In this document: positions 8,398 through 19,515 of the stretch, piece after piece | How the letters are laid out: each line of letters starts with the position of its first letter | Numbering within the stretch: the first letter of the stretch is position 1 | DNA from: a candidate division WOR-3 bacterium | GTDB lineage: Bacteria; Hydrothermota; Tepidihabitantia; Tepidihabitantales; JBDRVQ01 | Assembly: GCA_039801905.1 (NCBI GenBank) | Contig: JBDRVQ010000009.1 | Span: 1 to 57,244, forward strand | Length of the DNA stretch: 57,244 nucleotides | Direction of reading: 5' to 3' | The notes under the pieces: generated by a model | What the model saw: only the letters and a program-made list of their open reading frames with translations | Database searches by the model: none | Told to the model about the DNA's origin: nothing | Program-made: the position numbers and the translations under genes

Positions 8398-9451
8398 AAA
8401 TTTTCTTGTCCGAAATTGCATAGAGGAGAAAAGGTAGAGGGAAGATAAAATAGGAGATGTCAAATTGGCTTCCCCAAAGCGCCGGATAAAAGCCAGATTC
8501 AATTATTACTAAAAGGAAGGCCAAAAAGACAATAAGGAAGAGAAAAAGGGCGATGATTCCATAAGGCTCTTTTTCTTTCTTCCAATTTAAGCCTAAGATT
8601 AAAGCGCTTAGGAAAAAGATGGGGAGAAGAAGGGAAGGTAAATACCCAGTTTGAATGGAAAAGGGACCATTCCTTATAAAACTATCGGCATCCCATAAGA
8701 AGAAGGGGAGATTGACAGCCAAAAAAGCCAGAGCCAAACCGGAAAGGAAAATAATCCCCTTCTTCTCTTCTCCCTTAAAATGAGAGGGGAAAAAAAGGAG
8801 GTAAGAGAAGAGGACAATTCCCCTCGTCGCCAAGAGAAGTCCCCCCAAAAGACCATAAAGGAATGAATACCTTTTTTTTATCGCCAACTCTTTTTTCTGG
8901 AATAATAGGAGGTAGCCTAAAACTAAAGTCATATTGGTGAAAAGTTCGGAGCGGGTTATTACCTCAAAGAGAAAAGAGGGAGAGAGGATAAGAAGGAGGA
9001 GGCTAAAAAACCTCCCTTCTTTTGAGGAAAGGATAAAAGCAAAGAGGAGAAAACCGAAGATTTGTAAAACCCCCAAATCTCCTAAGAGGTAAAAGGGGAG
9101 GGCAAGGAGGAATAAGAAGGGGAAACCAGAAGGTCGGGTTGGGCCGCCATAGGGGAAAATACCCCGCAAAAACCTTGTTAACCATTCTAAAAGCGCCGGA
9201 TAGCGTCCAATCCGAAAATCTCGGGGGTTAAATTGGTGCATTAAGAGAAAGAGGAGAAGACTGGTGGCGAAGGAGATAGAGAGATAGAGGAAGCGAGTAG
9301 AAAATCTCTTATTAATCTTCTCCGAGAAGGAGAAAAGGGTGAGGAGGATAATGAGATAAGGGATGATGAGGTGGGGATAGAGATCGGTGAGGCGCGAGAG
9401 GTATTTAGCCAAAAAGAGGGAGTTGGTAAAAAGATATACGAAGATTAACAA
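8369..9451 (-). CDS. Polytopic membrane protein, possibly GT-C glycosyltransferase-like
   Basis: A 360-residue protein with about ten hydrophobic segments. A charged loop after the second or third segment reads FNPRDFRIGRYPALLEW, then GIFPYGGPTRPSGFPF. The layout recalls GT-C-fold membrane glycosyltransferases or mannosyltransferase-like proteins, but I see no clear catalytic acidic pair, so that remains a guess. It is the last gene of the operon starting at 12001, 20 bases after the PEGA gene, and its end overlaps rnhC on the opposite strand. Confidence 0.65.
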   Translation of the reverse strand: MLIFVYLFTNSLFLAKYLSRLTDLYPHLIIPYLIILLTLFSFSEKINKRFSTRFLYLSISFATSLLLFLLMHQFNPRDFRIGRYPALLEWLTRFLRGIFPYGGPTRPSGFPFLFLLALPFYLLGDLGVLQIFGFLLFAFILSSKEGRFFSLLLLILSPSFLFEVITRSELFTNMTLVLGYLLLFQKKELAIKKRYSFLYGLLGGLLLATRGIVLFSYLLFFPSHFKGEEKKGIIFLSGLALAFLAVNLPFFLWDADSFIRNGPFSIQTGYLPSLLLPIFFLSALILGLNWKKEKEPYGIIALFLFLIVFLAFLLVIIESGFYPALWGSQFDISYFIFPLPFLLYAISDKKIFNHPFPLPA

Positions 9452-9471
9452 ATTCTTAATAATTTCTTCTC

Positions 9472-12001
<2,530 letters not shown>

Positions 12002-12007
12002 AATTCA

Positions 12008-12035
12008 ATTATATACCAAAAGGGGAGAGTGTCAA
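12008..12035 (-). promoter_or_regulatory. Promoter of the nucleotidyltransferase-tgt operon
   Basis: Minus strand TTGACA (12030-12035), 16-base spacer, TATAAT (12008-12013). Only six bases separate the -10 box from ATG 12001, so the start site falls at or next to the codon: a leaderless arrangement. Confidence 0.8.
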
Positions 12036-12048
12036 GAAAACGGTGTTA

Positions 12049-12076
12049 TTGACAAATGTAATTATTTAATTATAAT
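12049..12076 (+). promoter_or_regulatory. Promoter of the OmpA-family gene
   Basis: TTGACA (12049-12054), 16-base spacer, TATAAT (12071-12076). The leader of about 40 bases has a strong GAAGGAGGA site just before ATG 12124. The start region carries TAGTTATAAGAT (12080-12091), also found at 40245-40256. Confidence 0.85.
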
Positions 12077-12123
12077 AAATAGTTATAAGATGTGGTTTTT
12101 AAGAAATAAGTGAAGGAGGAGAT

Positions 12124-14028
12124 ATGCGAAGTTTAATCTTTGTATTTTCTTTAATCCTCTTTTTCTCTTTAACGCTTGCTGACCCGGCATTAGGCGGCGG
12201 ACGAGGCCTCTTTCGGATTCAGGATGCCCGAGTGGAAGAAGACGGTGCCTTAGTCTTTGCCAGCCGTTGGGTATTTAATCGGGAAAGACTAGACCCTTAT
12301 AGTGTTCGCTACCACGGTCCCCTTTTCGGTCTGGAGATGAACTATGCCCCATTCCCATTTTTTGAAGTATTCGGCAGCCTTATCGGCCTGGTTGATGCGA
12401 AAACTGGTCCCTTCCATCTGTATTATGATTGGCAGGGGCAAAATTTAGGGGCGAAACTTTCCTATCCCTACTTACCAGTAATCAAACTGGCGGTTGCCGG
12501 AAACTGGTTGATGGAGAAATCTGACCACCAATTAGAGTTTATGGAAGGTCTTTTCCCGAAGGGTAAATCCTGGCGAGCAATCGGGTCTTTCCGCCTCTGG
12601 GAACTCTATAAAACACTGCCCACCATTATTTTTAACTACGGCTCAAGTTTTGGTGAAGATGAAAAATATTCCTTTCTTGGTGCCGGCTTAGAGATGGCCT
12701 CTAATGCCGTTGACCTATTCATTGAGGCAAGTTCAGAAAAGGGAGAAGGTGTTGGGTTCTTTACCAAAGAAGCCAAAGCGAGAATTACTCCCGGTGTGAG
12801 GGTGCGCATTCCTTATTTTCATCTTACCGGTGGGGTAGAACTCGGTTTGACGGATGTGGTTCCGGATTACGAGGCGATTTTAGGCTTTGCCTTCATCTCA
12901 CCCTTCCCCAAACCACCCCGCAGACCCTGGGGTCGTTTAGCGGGCAAGGTGCAAGATGCCCGAACCGGTATGCCCTTGGAGGCAATTATTACCTTTCCCA
13001 ATCAGAAGATTCGTTCTATGAAAACTGACCCCAAAACCGGTATCTTCTTCTTGCAGCGGGCACCAGTGGGCGTGATTGTTGTCCAGGCGGAAAAAGAAGG
13101 TTATATTCCAGAAGCGATTCCGGTGGTGATTACCGATGGCGGTTTTGCCAATTATACCTTTAACCTCAAGCCTCTCGTTCCGTATGGGACAGTAGCCGGA
13201 CGGATTTACGATATCTATACCAAAAAGCCCTTAGAGGCAAAGATCACCTTCACCGACCTCAATCTGGCACCAACGATGTCCAATCCCACAACCGGGTTCT
13301 TCCAGATTAATAATGTCCCTGCTGGTTTGGTCTATCTCGTGGCGGAAAAAGATGGTTACTTCACCGAAACCAGAATGGTGGAAGTGGAAGATGGTGGCAT
13401 CTCTAAGTTAGAGATTGGGCTTGCCCCCTTAGATATGAAAGGGACCTTCCAGGGCAAAGTTGTTGATAAGCAATCCGGTAAACCGGTTGCGGCAACGATT
13501 ACCTTTATGGAAACTCAAAGACCGGTTATTTTAACTGATACTTTAACTGGACAATTCACTACGGAACTACCAGTTGGCTCTTACCAAGTAAAGGTTGAAG
13601 CCCCAGGTTATGTTACCCAGACGAGCACTTTCTCAATCAATAAAGGAGAAGTGACCGAAAGGAAATTTGAGTTGGTGAGTAAGGGAATGGTCTTAACCTT
13701 GAAAGGGGTTTACTTTGACTTCGCCAAGGCGACTTTAAGAACCGAATCTTATCCGGCTCTGATGGAGGCAATTCAGATTCTCAAAGATAATCCCGATATT
13801 CAAGTTGAGATTCAAGGTCATACCGACAATATTGGTTCCGATGCCTTCAACCAGAGACTTTCCGAAAGACGCGCCCAGGCGGTCGTTAATTTCCTTGTTC
13901 AGTATGGTGGCATCGCTCCCCAAAGACTTACCGCAAAGGGCTACGGAGAAAAAAGACCAATCGCTTCTAATGAAACCGAGGAAGGAAGACAACTCAACCG
14001 AAGGGTTGATTTTGTGATTCTCAGATAA
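12124..14028 (+). CDS. OmpA-family outer-membrane protein with three carboxypeptidase-regulatory-like domains
   Basis: A 634-residue exported protein. A signal peptide (about 20 residues) is followed by some 250 residues rich in alternating hydrophobic and aromatic positions, suggesting a membrane beta barrel. Then come three repeated beta-sandwich domains starting GRLAGKVQDARTGMPLEA, GTVAGRIYDIYTKKPLEA and GTFQGKVVDKQSGKPVAA. The C-terminal OmpA domain includes VYFDFAKATLR, EIQGHTDNIGS and NQRLSERRAQAVVNFL, the peptidoglycan-binding residues. It likely ties the outer membrane to the cell wall. Transcribed alone, with a strong promoter, ribosome site and terminator, so probably abundant. Confidence 0.9.
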   Translation: MRSLIFVFSLILFFSLTLADPALGGGRGLFRIQDARVEEDGALVFASRWVFNRERLDPYSVRYHGPLFGLEMNYAPFPFFEVFGSLIGLVDAKTGPFHLYYDWQGQNLGAKLSYPYLPVIKLAVAGNWLMEKSDHQLEFMEGLFPKGKSWRAIGSFRLWELYKTLPTIIFNYGSSFGEDEKYSFLGAGLEMASNAVDLFIEASSEKGEGVGFFTKEAKARITPGVRVRIPYFHLTGGVELGLTDVVPDYEAILGFAFISPFPKPPRRPWGRLAGKVQDARTGMPLEAIITFPNQKIRSMKTDPKTGIFFLQRAPVGVIVVQAEKEGYIPEAIPVVITDGGFANYTFNLKPLVPYGTVAGRIYDIYTKKPLEAKITFTDLNLAPTMSNPTTGFFQINNVPAGLVYLVAEKDGYFTETRMVEVEDGGISKLEIGLAPLDMKGTFQGKVVDKQSGKPVAATITFMETQRPVILTDTLTGQFTTELPVGSYQVKVEAPGYVTQTSTFSINKGEVTERKFELVSKGMVLTLKGVYFDFAKATLRTESYPALMEAIQILKDNPDIQVEIQGHTDNIGSDAFNQRLSERRAQAVVNFLVQYGGIAPQRLTAKGYGEKRPIASNETEEGRQLNRRVDFVILR

Positions 14029-14044
14029 GAAAATACCCTAATAA

Positions 14045-14080
14045 GGAAGGGAGGGGGGAAATTCCTCCCTCCCTTTTTAT
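14045..14080 (+). terminator. Rho-independent terminator after the OmpA-family gene
   Basis: AAGGGAGGG (14047-14055) pairs with CCTCCCTT around 14066-14074, followed by a run of T. It ends the plus-strand transcript just before the convergent GNAT gene. Confidence 0.85.
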
Positions 14081-14085
14081 TTTTG

Positions 14086-14736
14086 TTAAATCTTCTCCAG
14101 TAAGAAATCCCAAAAGGTTTTTCTCTTTACCCGTTTTTCCATTATGAAACTTCCTTCCTGAATGAATGGTCGGAATTCCTGAGCATAATATAATCTTCGG
14201 GCACTGGTGTTTTTATTATACCAGCGCCTTCCCTGACGAAAGATACGCCTTAAGGTGTAATCGTAGTTACCTTCTTGAGTAGTAAACCCTTCTTCAATCA
14301 AGGAAACAAGCATCGCGACATGCCGGGGATAGGCAGTTACCGAAAAGGCATTGGCTTTTTTTGCTAGGCCCAAGGCGATTTTAATAAATAAAGGGGAGAG
14401 TTTACGACCTCGGTATTTGGGACGAATGTAAGCCCGGGTAATTTCCCATCTTTTCTTGCCGTCGTCATTCGGATTTTTCCATTCCGGGTCAAGGCGCACG
14501 TAGCCAATCGGCTCGTTGACATCATAAAGCCAAATCTCTAAGAGTTTTTCTTTGGTGATTAAATCCTCGTATTGGTAAAAGGCAACTTTGTAACCTTCAA
14601 TCGTAAAGTTTATGGTCTCTTCTCCGGTTTTGGCGAGGGGGCGACTCCTAATGAAAGAATTGAGTTTTTCCTGATTCTCGGCTGGGACGAGCCGCACGAT
14701 CTCTTCCACAATCCTCCTCTCTAATTCTTTGGTCAT
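14086..14736 (-). CDS. GNAT-family N-acetyltransferase
   Basis: A 216-residue protein. IGYVRLDPEW is followed by RAYIRPKYRGRKLSPLFIK, which fits the acetyl-CoA pyrophosphate loop (R/Q-x-x-G-x-G/A) in a slightly variant form (YRGRKLS). ANAFSVTAYPRHVAMLVSLIEEGF matches the last strand and helix of the fold. The substrate cannot be told. Its start overlaps the ftsK stop by four bases, and it is the last gene of the operon. Confidence 0.7.
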   Translation of the reverse strand: MTKELERRIVEEIVRLVPAENQEKLNSFIRSRPLAKTGEETINFTIEGYKVAFYQYEDLITKEKLLEIWLYDVNEPIGYVRLDPEWKNPNDDGKKRWEITRAYIRPKYRGRKLSPLFIKIALGLAKKANAFSVTAYPRHVAMLVSLIEEGFTTQEGNYDYTLRRIFRQGRRWYNKNTSARRLYYAQEFRPFIQEGSFIMEKRVKRKTFWDFLLEKI

Positions 14737-17084
14737 CTCTTCCTTTCTCCCATTATCTTCCTCAAAATTGCTTCCAATTCTTCTTCACTCTCTATTAAGA
14801 CTCTTCTTGATTTTGAGCCGGCATAGGGACCAACGATACCCGCTTTTTCTAACTGGTCAATGATTCTCCCCGCCCTCGCCCAACCGACATCTAACTTCCT
14901 CTGGAGCATGGAAACGGATGCCTCTTTATTTTGAAAGACATAACGGGCGGCGGTAGCGAAATATTCGTCAATCTCATCGCTGAGGGCAATCTCCTCTTTC
15001 TTCAAACGACGGACTTCCGCTTCTTCTTCTAAGGGGGTATGATATTCTACGGCGAGTAACCTTTCGGCAATCTCTTCACTCAAAATCTCTGCCAGACGCC
15101 TTCGCTCCTCTTCAATACTCGCCTTCTCTTTATTAATCAGAATGTCAATCACGCCGGTTTTTACGATCTCTTCTGCCTTCTTTTTAGGATTTGGTATTAA
15201 TCCTTTAAGGATTTCTTTCAGATAGCGTTTTGCCCAAAGATTAACCAAACGTTTTGCTTCTTCCACCGAAATGAATGCCCCGTGCAATCTTATCGGCTCA
15301 CCTTTCCCCGGAGGCAAAAAGAGCATATCACCTCTCCCTAAGAGACTTTCCGCGCCGTTCATATCAAGGATGATGCGGGAATCGGTCTTGGAGGCGACCT
15401 GAAAGGCAATTCGGCAAGGGAAGTTTGCCTTAATCAATCCGGTTATCACATCGGTGGAGGGTCTTTGGGTGGCTAAAATGAGATGGATGCCCACCGCTCG
15501 GGACATTTGGGCTAAGCGGGTTATTCTTCTCTCCATCTCTCCGGGGTCTTTCACCGTCTTCATCAAATCCGCCAGTTCGTCCACAATAATTACAATGTAA
15601 GGCTTCCTTTTCTTTCCGATTTTTTCGCATTGGGAATTATAAGTTTCAATATCCCTTACCCCAACCCGGGCGAATTCGGAATAACGCATCTCCATCACTT
15701 GGATTATTCGGTCCAATTCCTTCGGGGCACTCTGCGGGTCGGTGGTGGTTAAGCCTAAGAGATGGGGGAGGGGGTCATAAATCGGCAATTCCAATTGTTT
15801 CGGGTCAATGGTTAAAAATCGAACATCTTGGTAGGAAGAGCGGTAGATAATGGAGGAGAGGATGCAATTTATACAAACTGACTTTCCCGAACCAGTTGTT
15901 CCGGCAATTAAGATATGGGGCATCTGCCTCAAGTCGGCGATATAGGGTTCACCTGTGATGGTATCGCCCAGAACAAAGGATAAAGGGGAAGGCGAAGAAT
16001 CTAAGACTCCACTTTCCAAGATGGGCCGGAGGCGGACAATCTTCCGTTTCTTATTAGGAATTTCAATACCTACGGCCGCCTTTCCGGGGATCGGAGCCAA
16101 GATTCTTATCCTTTCAGCCCTCAAGGAGAGGGCGAGATCATCAGCTAAACTCTCAATTTGCTGGATCTTTATTCCCGGTGCCGGTTGGAACTCAAAACGG
16201 GTAATTACAGGACCGGTGAGAATTCCCGTAATCTCCCCTTCAATAGCAAACTCCTTCAATTTTCTCAAAAGAATCTCTGCTTCTTCCTTTAATTCTTTAT
16301 CATTTTTGGAGATTTCCTCTTCTCTCTCTTTCTCTAAGGCGGAGATAAACTCTTCGGGAAAATCTTCCTCAACTTCCTCTGTCGGCGGTGGCATCACCTC
16401 CTCTTCTTCTTTCAATTTTTCCTCTTCGGCCGGGGTATCTTCTTTCCTATTTCTTATTACCTCCTTTTCCTTAACGGCATTGTCCTTTACCATTTTCGGG
16501 AGAGGGATTCTTTTTCCCAGACGAAAGAGAAGGAGAAGAAGAGCTTTTAATCCCCGAAAAAGGAGAAGGAAAAGCCGAAAGAGAAGGGAAAGGGATTGGA
16601 GGATGGGAATTTGAATGCCGGTAAAGAGAAGGAAGAGGATGGTTAAAAGGAAAGGGAGGACGATATAGCCACCAAAAGATCCTAAGAGGGTGTGAAAAAT
16701 TTCGCCGAGAAAGATACCCGATTCCCCAACGATCTCTTTATTCAAATTTATGTATCCCAAGAAGGAATTGAGAAAGAGAGCGTAGGTGAAGAGTTTCAGA
16801 GAGAACTTTGTCGCCCCTTTTAAGTTTTTCTTTAAAATTAAAGAGAAGGCGAAAAGAAAGAAGAAGAGGACGAAGAGGTAAGAGAAGAAGCCGAAGAGGG
16901 GAGCGAAGAGGCGGCTTAAAAATAAGCCAACCGCCCCACAATGGTTCGTCTCCTTTGTCCGATTGCCCAGATGATAAGAGAAGAGACTGAGGAGGAGGAG
17001 GAGGGCAAAAAGGAGGAGAAGGAGACCGGAGATTTTCTGTTTCTCTCTCGGGGGTTTATCTTTTGCATTCTTTCTACTACCCAT
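14733..17084 (-). CDS. ftsK: DNA translocase FtsK/SpoIIIE
   Basis: A protein of about 783 residues that pumps chromosomal DNA during division. Four hydrophobic segments occupy roughly residues 20-190, then a charged linker rich in Glu and Lys. The motor carries Walker A GTTGSGKSV and Walker B VIIVDELADLM, with ATQRPSTDVITGLIKANFPCR downstream. The C-terminal winged helix (SVSMLQRKLDVGWARAGRIIDQLE) is the gamma domain that reads KOPS-type DNA signals. I start at ATG 17084, which leaves eight bases after the M50 stop; the in-frame ATG at 17126 would overlap that gene by 35 bases. Confidence 0.95.
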   Translation of the reverse strand: MGSRKNAKDKPPREKQKISGLLLLLFALLLLLSLFSYHLGNRTKETNHCGAVGLFLSRLFAPLFGFFSYLFVLFFFLFAFSLILKKNLKGATKFSLKLFTYALFLNSFLGYINLNKEIVGESGIFLGEIFHTLLGSFGGYIVLPFLLTILFLLFTGIQIPILQSLSLLFRLFLLLFRGLKALLLLLFRLGKRIPLPKMVKDNAVKEKEVIRNRKEDTPAEEEKLKEEEEVMPPPTEEVEEDFPEEFISALEKEREEEISKNDKELKEEAEILLRKLKEFAIEGEITGILTGPVITRFEFQPAPGIKIQQIESLADDLALSLRAERIRILAPIPGKAAVGIEIPNKKRKIVRLRPILESGVLDSSPSPLSFVLGDTITGEPYIADLRQMPHILIAGTTGSGKSVCINCILSSIIYRSSYQDVRFLTIDPKQLELPIYDPLPHLLGLTTTDPQSAPKELDRIIQVMEMRYSEFARVGVRDIETYNSQCEKIGKKRKPYIVIIVDELADLMKTVKDPGEMERRITRLAQMSRAVGIHLILATQRPSTDVITGLIKANFPCRIAFQVASKTDSRIILDMNGAESLLGRGDMLFLPPGKGEPIRLHGAFISVEEAKRLVNLWAKRYLKEILKGLIPNPKKKAEEIVKTGVIDILINKEKASIEEERRRLAEILSEEIAERLLAVEYHTPLEEEAEVRRLKKEEIALSDEIDEYFATAARYVFQNKEASVSMLQRKLDVGWARAGRIIDQLEKAGIVGPYAGSKSRRVLIESEEELEAILRKIMGERKR

Positions 17085-17091
17085 CCGTCCG

Positions 17092-17697
17092 TTAACCAAT
17101 AAATAAGCGATAGAAGAAACTGACAAAAGGATTTATGAGCCAAAAGAGGATGGGAATTCCCACAAGATTCCCAATCACGATGATCATTAAAAGTAAATAA
17201 AAACCGTAGCGCTCCAATTCCATGTAATAAAAATTTAGCCTTTCTGGTAAGAAATAACTTAAAATTTTTGAACCGTCAAGGGGCGGGATGGGGATTAAAT
17301 TAAAGGAGGCGAAGATGAGGTTATAGATAACCGATAAGGAAAATAACTGGAAGAGAAAGGGGGAAGGAAGAAATTTAAATACCCGGGTGAGAATGCCAGA
17401 GAGGAAGGCGATAAGGAAATTGGCGGATGGTCCGGCGAGGCTTACCAATAAAATCCCCTTTTTTGGGTCCGGAAAGTTAAAGGGATCAATCGGCACCGGT
17501 TTTGCCCAGCCGATGCGGAAGAGGAGGGCGGAAATGATGCCGATCGGGTCAAGGTGTTTTAAGGGATTAAGGGTTAAGCGGCCAGAGAATTTTGCCGTTG
17601 GATCACCCAGTCTGGCGGCGACATAGCCGTGAGCGTATTCGTGGATGGTTAAGCCGAATAAGATGGCGGGTAGACTCAAAAGAAAATTCTTATCCAT
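17092..17697 (-). CDS. Site-2-protease-like M50 metalloprotease
   Basis: A 201-residue integral membrane protein of the short M50 type. HEYAHGYVA near residue 19 is the zinc-binding HExxH helix, and NLIPIPPLDGSKIL near 137 supplies the third ligand (Asp). RLTLNPLKHLDPIG matches the conserved substrate-loop block. There is no PDZ domain, so it differs from RseP and may process small membrane peptides. It overlaps the CCA-enzyme stop by eight bases. Confidence 0.9.
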   Translation of the reverse strand: MDKNFLLSLPAILFGLTIHEYAHGYVAARLGDPTAKFSGRLTLNPLKHLDPIGIISALLFRIGWAKPVPIDPFNFPDPKKGILLVSLAGPSANFLIAFLSGILTRVFKFLPSPFLFQLFSLSVIYNLIFASFNLIPIPPLDGSKILSYFLPERLNFYYMELERYGFYLLLMIIVIGNLVGIPILFWLINPFVSFFYRLFIG

Positions 17698-18880
17698 ATC
17701 TTTTCAAAAGTTTCCTCAGATATCCTAACTCCTCCTCTTTCGTTTTAATCTTCCCATCTAATCTCTGGTAGAGAATTTTCGTTAAAAACTCACCGTATTT
17801 AACCTCCGGTTTAATCCCGAGTTTTTTCAATTCCTTACCCGTCAAAATCGTTTTCACCTCCTTGCTTCTTTTTAGAAATTCTTCAATCTTTTTTCTACTC
17901 TCCTTGCTCACCAATTCTTTAATGAGCCCCAAGGCGGAGGTTGATAAATCTTTCAGGAGTTGATAGATGGTAGAAGGTCTTTTTATTCTCGCCAACCTCT
18001 TTTTGAGGAGAGGAATTTTTTGAAAAGAGATAATTTCTCTCTTCTCTTCGCGGTTGAGAGGTAACTTGGCGGTGGGGAAAGAAGCCAAGAGATAAAATAG
18101 AGAAGAATCGGGGTTAACATCTCTCCCCTTTCTTATCCGGCTCAAACTCTTTACTATCCTTCGGGGCAAATTCTTTCCGAAGTAAGCCTTGAAGATTCCT
18201 AAGCGGTTTATCTCTTTAATCATCGCCAGCCAATTCTTTTCTTTCATTACCAGTCTCAACTCTTGCAGAAAGCGCTCGCCGGAGAGGAGGGAGAGATAAG
18301 AGGATTTTATCGCCTCCTCCAGCCAGCGGCGAGTATCTTTCTCCATCCTAAAACCAAATCTCTTGGCAAACCTTATTCCCCGGAGGATGCGGGTGGGATC
18401 GTCAATAAAACTTCTCGGATGGAGAACACGGATCATTCCCCTTTTTAAGTCTTCTTTCCCATTAAAGGGGTCAAAGAACTCTCTTTTCCTCAAGTCATAG
18501 GCGATGGCGTTAATTGTAAAATCCCGGCGGCGCAAATCGTCTTCAATCCGTGCGGGAGAGACCTTCGGTAATTGGGCGGGTCGTTCATAAATCTCGCTCC
18601 TTGTCCGGGCCAGATCAATCACCATTCCCTCCCCTTCAATCTTGGCAGTGAGAAATTGGGGATAAAAGACCACCTTCCCGTTTAACGACTTCGCCAACTC
18701 CTTTGCAAAGAGAAAAATGTCACCATCAATCACCAGATCAATATCCTTAACCTCCCTTTTTAAGAGGATATCCCGCAAAGGACCACCAACCAAATAGAGA
18801 GGGAAGTTGAAACGCGCGGCCACTTCCTTCGCCTTATTGATTAAAGGGGAAAAGAGAAGAGAGGATAATTCTAGTGTCAC
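17690..18880 (-). CDS. cca: CCA-adding enzyme / poly(A) polymerase family nucleotidyltransferase
   Basis: A protein of about 396 residues. LYLVGGPLRDILL, then KDIDLVIDGD, is the class II tRNA nucleotidyltransferase active site (GG...DxD). FTINAIAYDLRKREFFDPFNG and GIRFAKRFGFR are the next conserved blocks. The window's tRNA gene lacks an encoded CCA end, so such an enzyme is needed. I start at GTG 18880: the two in-frame ATGs at 18892 and 18889 lie in or next to the promoter -10 box, while GTG 18880 sits seven bases after it. First gene of the operon with the M50 protease, FtsK and GNAT genes. Confidence 0.9.
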   Translation of the reverse strand: MTLELSSLLFSPLINKAKEVAARFNFPLYLVGGPLRDILLKREVKDIDLVIDGDIFLFAKELAKSLNGKVVFYPQFLTAKIEGEGMVIDLARTRSEIYERPAQLPKVSPARIEDDLRRRDFTINAIAYDLRKREFFDPFNGKEDLKRGMIRVLHPRSFIDDPTRILRGIRFAKRFGFRMEKDTRRWLEEAIKSSYLSLLSGERFLQELRLVMKEKNWLAMIKEINRLGIFKAYFGKNLPRRIVKSLSRIRKGRDVNPDSSLFYLLASFPTAKLPLNREEKREIISFQKIPLLKKRLARIKRPSTIYQLLKDLSTSALGLIKELVSKESRKKIEEFLKRSKEVKTILTGKELKKLGIKPEVKYGEFLTKILYQRLDGKIKTKEEELGYLRKLLKRYG

Positions 18881-18887
18881 CTCTTCC

Positions 18888-18915
18888 ATCATAGAAAAAA
18901 TTTATTCTTTGTCAA
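18888..18915 (-). promoter_or_regulatory. Promoter of the cca-ftsK operon
   Basis: Minus strand TTGACA (18910-18915), 16-base spacer, TATGAT (18888-18893). The box includes the first in-frame ATG, which argues for a leaderless message beginning at GTG 18880. Confidence 0.75.
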
Positions 18916-19005
18916 CTAAAAAATTCATTTCTGATGAAGAACTTAATCCGAAGGCTAAGAAGAGATATATTTAAATTACGTGGAAATAAATCTCTTTTAT
19001 TCCTC

Positions 19006-19515
19006 CTATCTTAAAAAGATAATTTTCTTCACCTTTTTATATCCGTCAGCGGAGAAGTGTAAGAAATAAACGCCTTCTCTCATTCTCTCCGAAGATAAGG
19101 GGAAGGAATAAATCCCAGGTTTTTGCTCGGGGAAGGAGAAACGTTTCACTAATCCACCACCGGTATTATAGATGTTAATTGAGACATTGCTCTCTTTTGC
19201 TAGGGAATAGGAGAGGATAGTATTTTGGGAGAAAGGGTTCGGCCGGGGAGGGAAAAGTTCGGTCTTTAAAGAGGGTTTTTGAATAGATATTTCCTTTATC
19301 CCCACGAGGGTAGTATCAATAATCCAGAAACCAATTTGGGCAATTTGATTAGTGCTTTGGATAATACCAACTGCGGTTTGGGAAACTGAGACCTGGGCAG
19401 AGAGATTACCGATATTAATCCTTGTGCCACCGGAATTTACGGAATACCAATCGCATTGGTATTGGGCATAGGTTAGAGAAAGGAGAAGAGATAAGATAAA
19501 TAATAATCTATTCAT
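19006..19515 (-). CDS. Secreted protein with C-terminal sorting-type domain
   Basis: A 169-residue protein with a signal peptide ending near TYAQ. The middle is short and unrecognised. From about residue 85 it has the C-terminal beta domain common to secreted proteins in this genome: PPRPNPFSQNTILSYSL, INIYNTGG, REGVYFLHFS and a basic end KKVKKIIFLR. In type IX secretion and FlgD-like Ig folds such domains direct export or anchoring; the pathway used here is unknown. It overlaps the stop of the 714-residue gene by eight bases. Confidence 0.75.
   Translation of the reverse strand: MNRLLFILSLLLSLTYAQYQCDWYSVNSGGTRINIGNLSAQVSVSQTAVGIIQSTNQIAQIGFWIIDTTLVGIKEISIQKPSLKTELFPPRPNPFSQNTILSYSLAKESNVSINIYNTGGGLVKRFSFPEQKPGIYSFPLSSERMREGVYFLHFSADGYKKVKKIIFLR

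Noticed and set aside
15955-16614. 219-residue plus-strand frame opposite ftsK
   Set aside because: Ser/Lys/Arg-rich shadow of the acidic linker and membrane region of ftsK.
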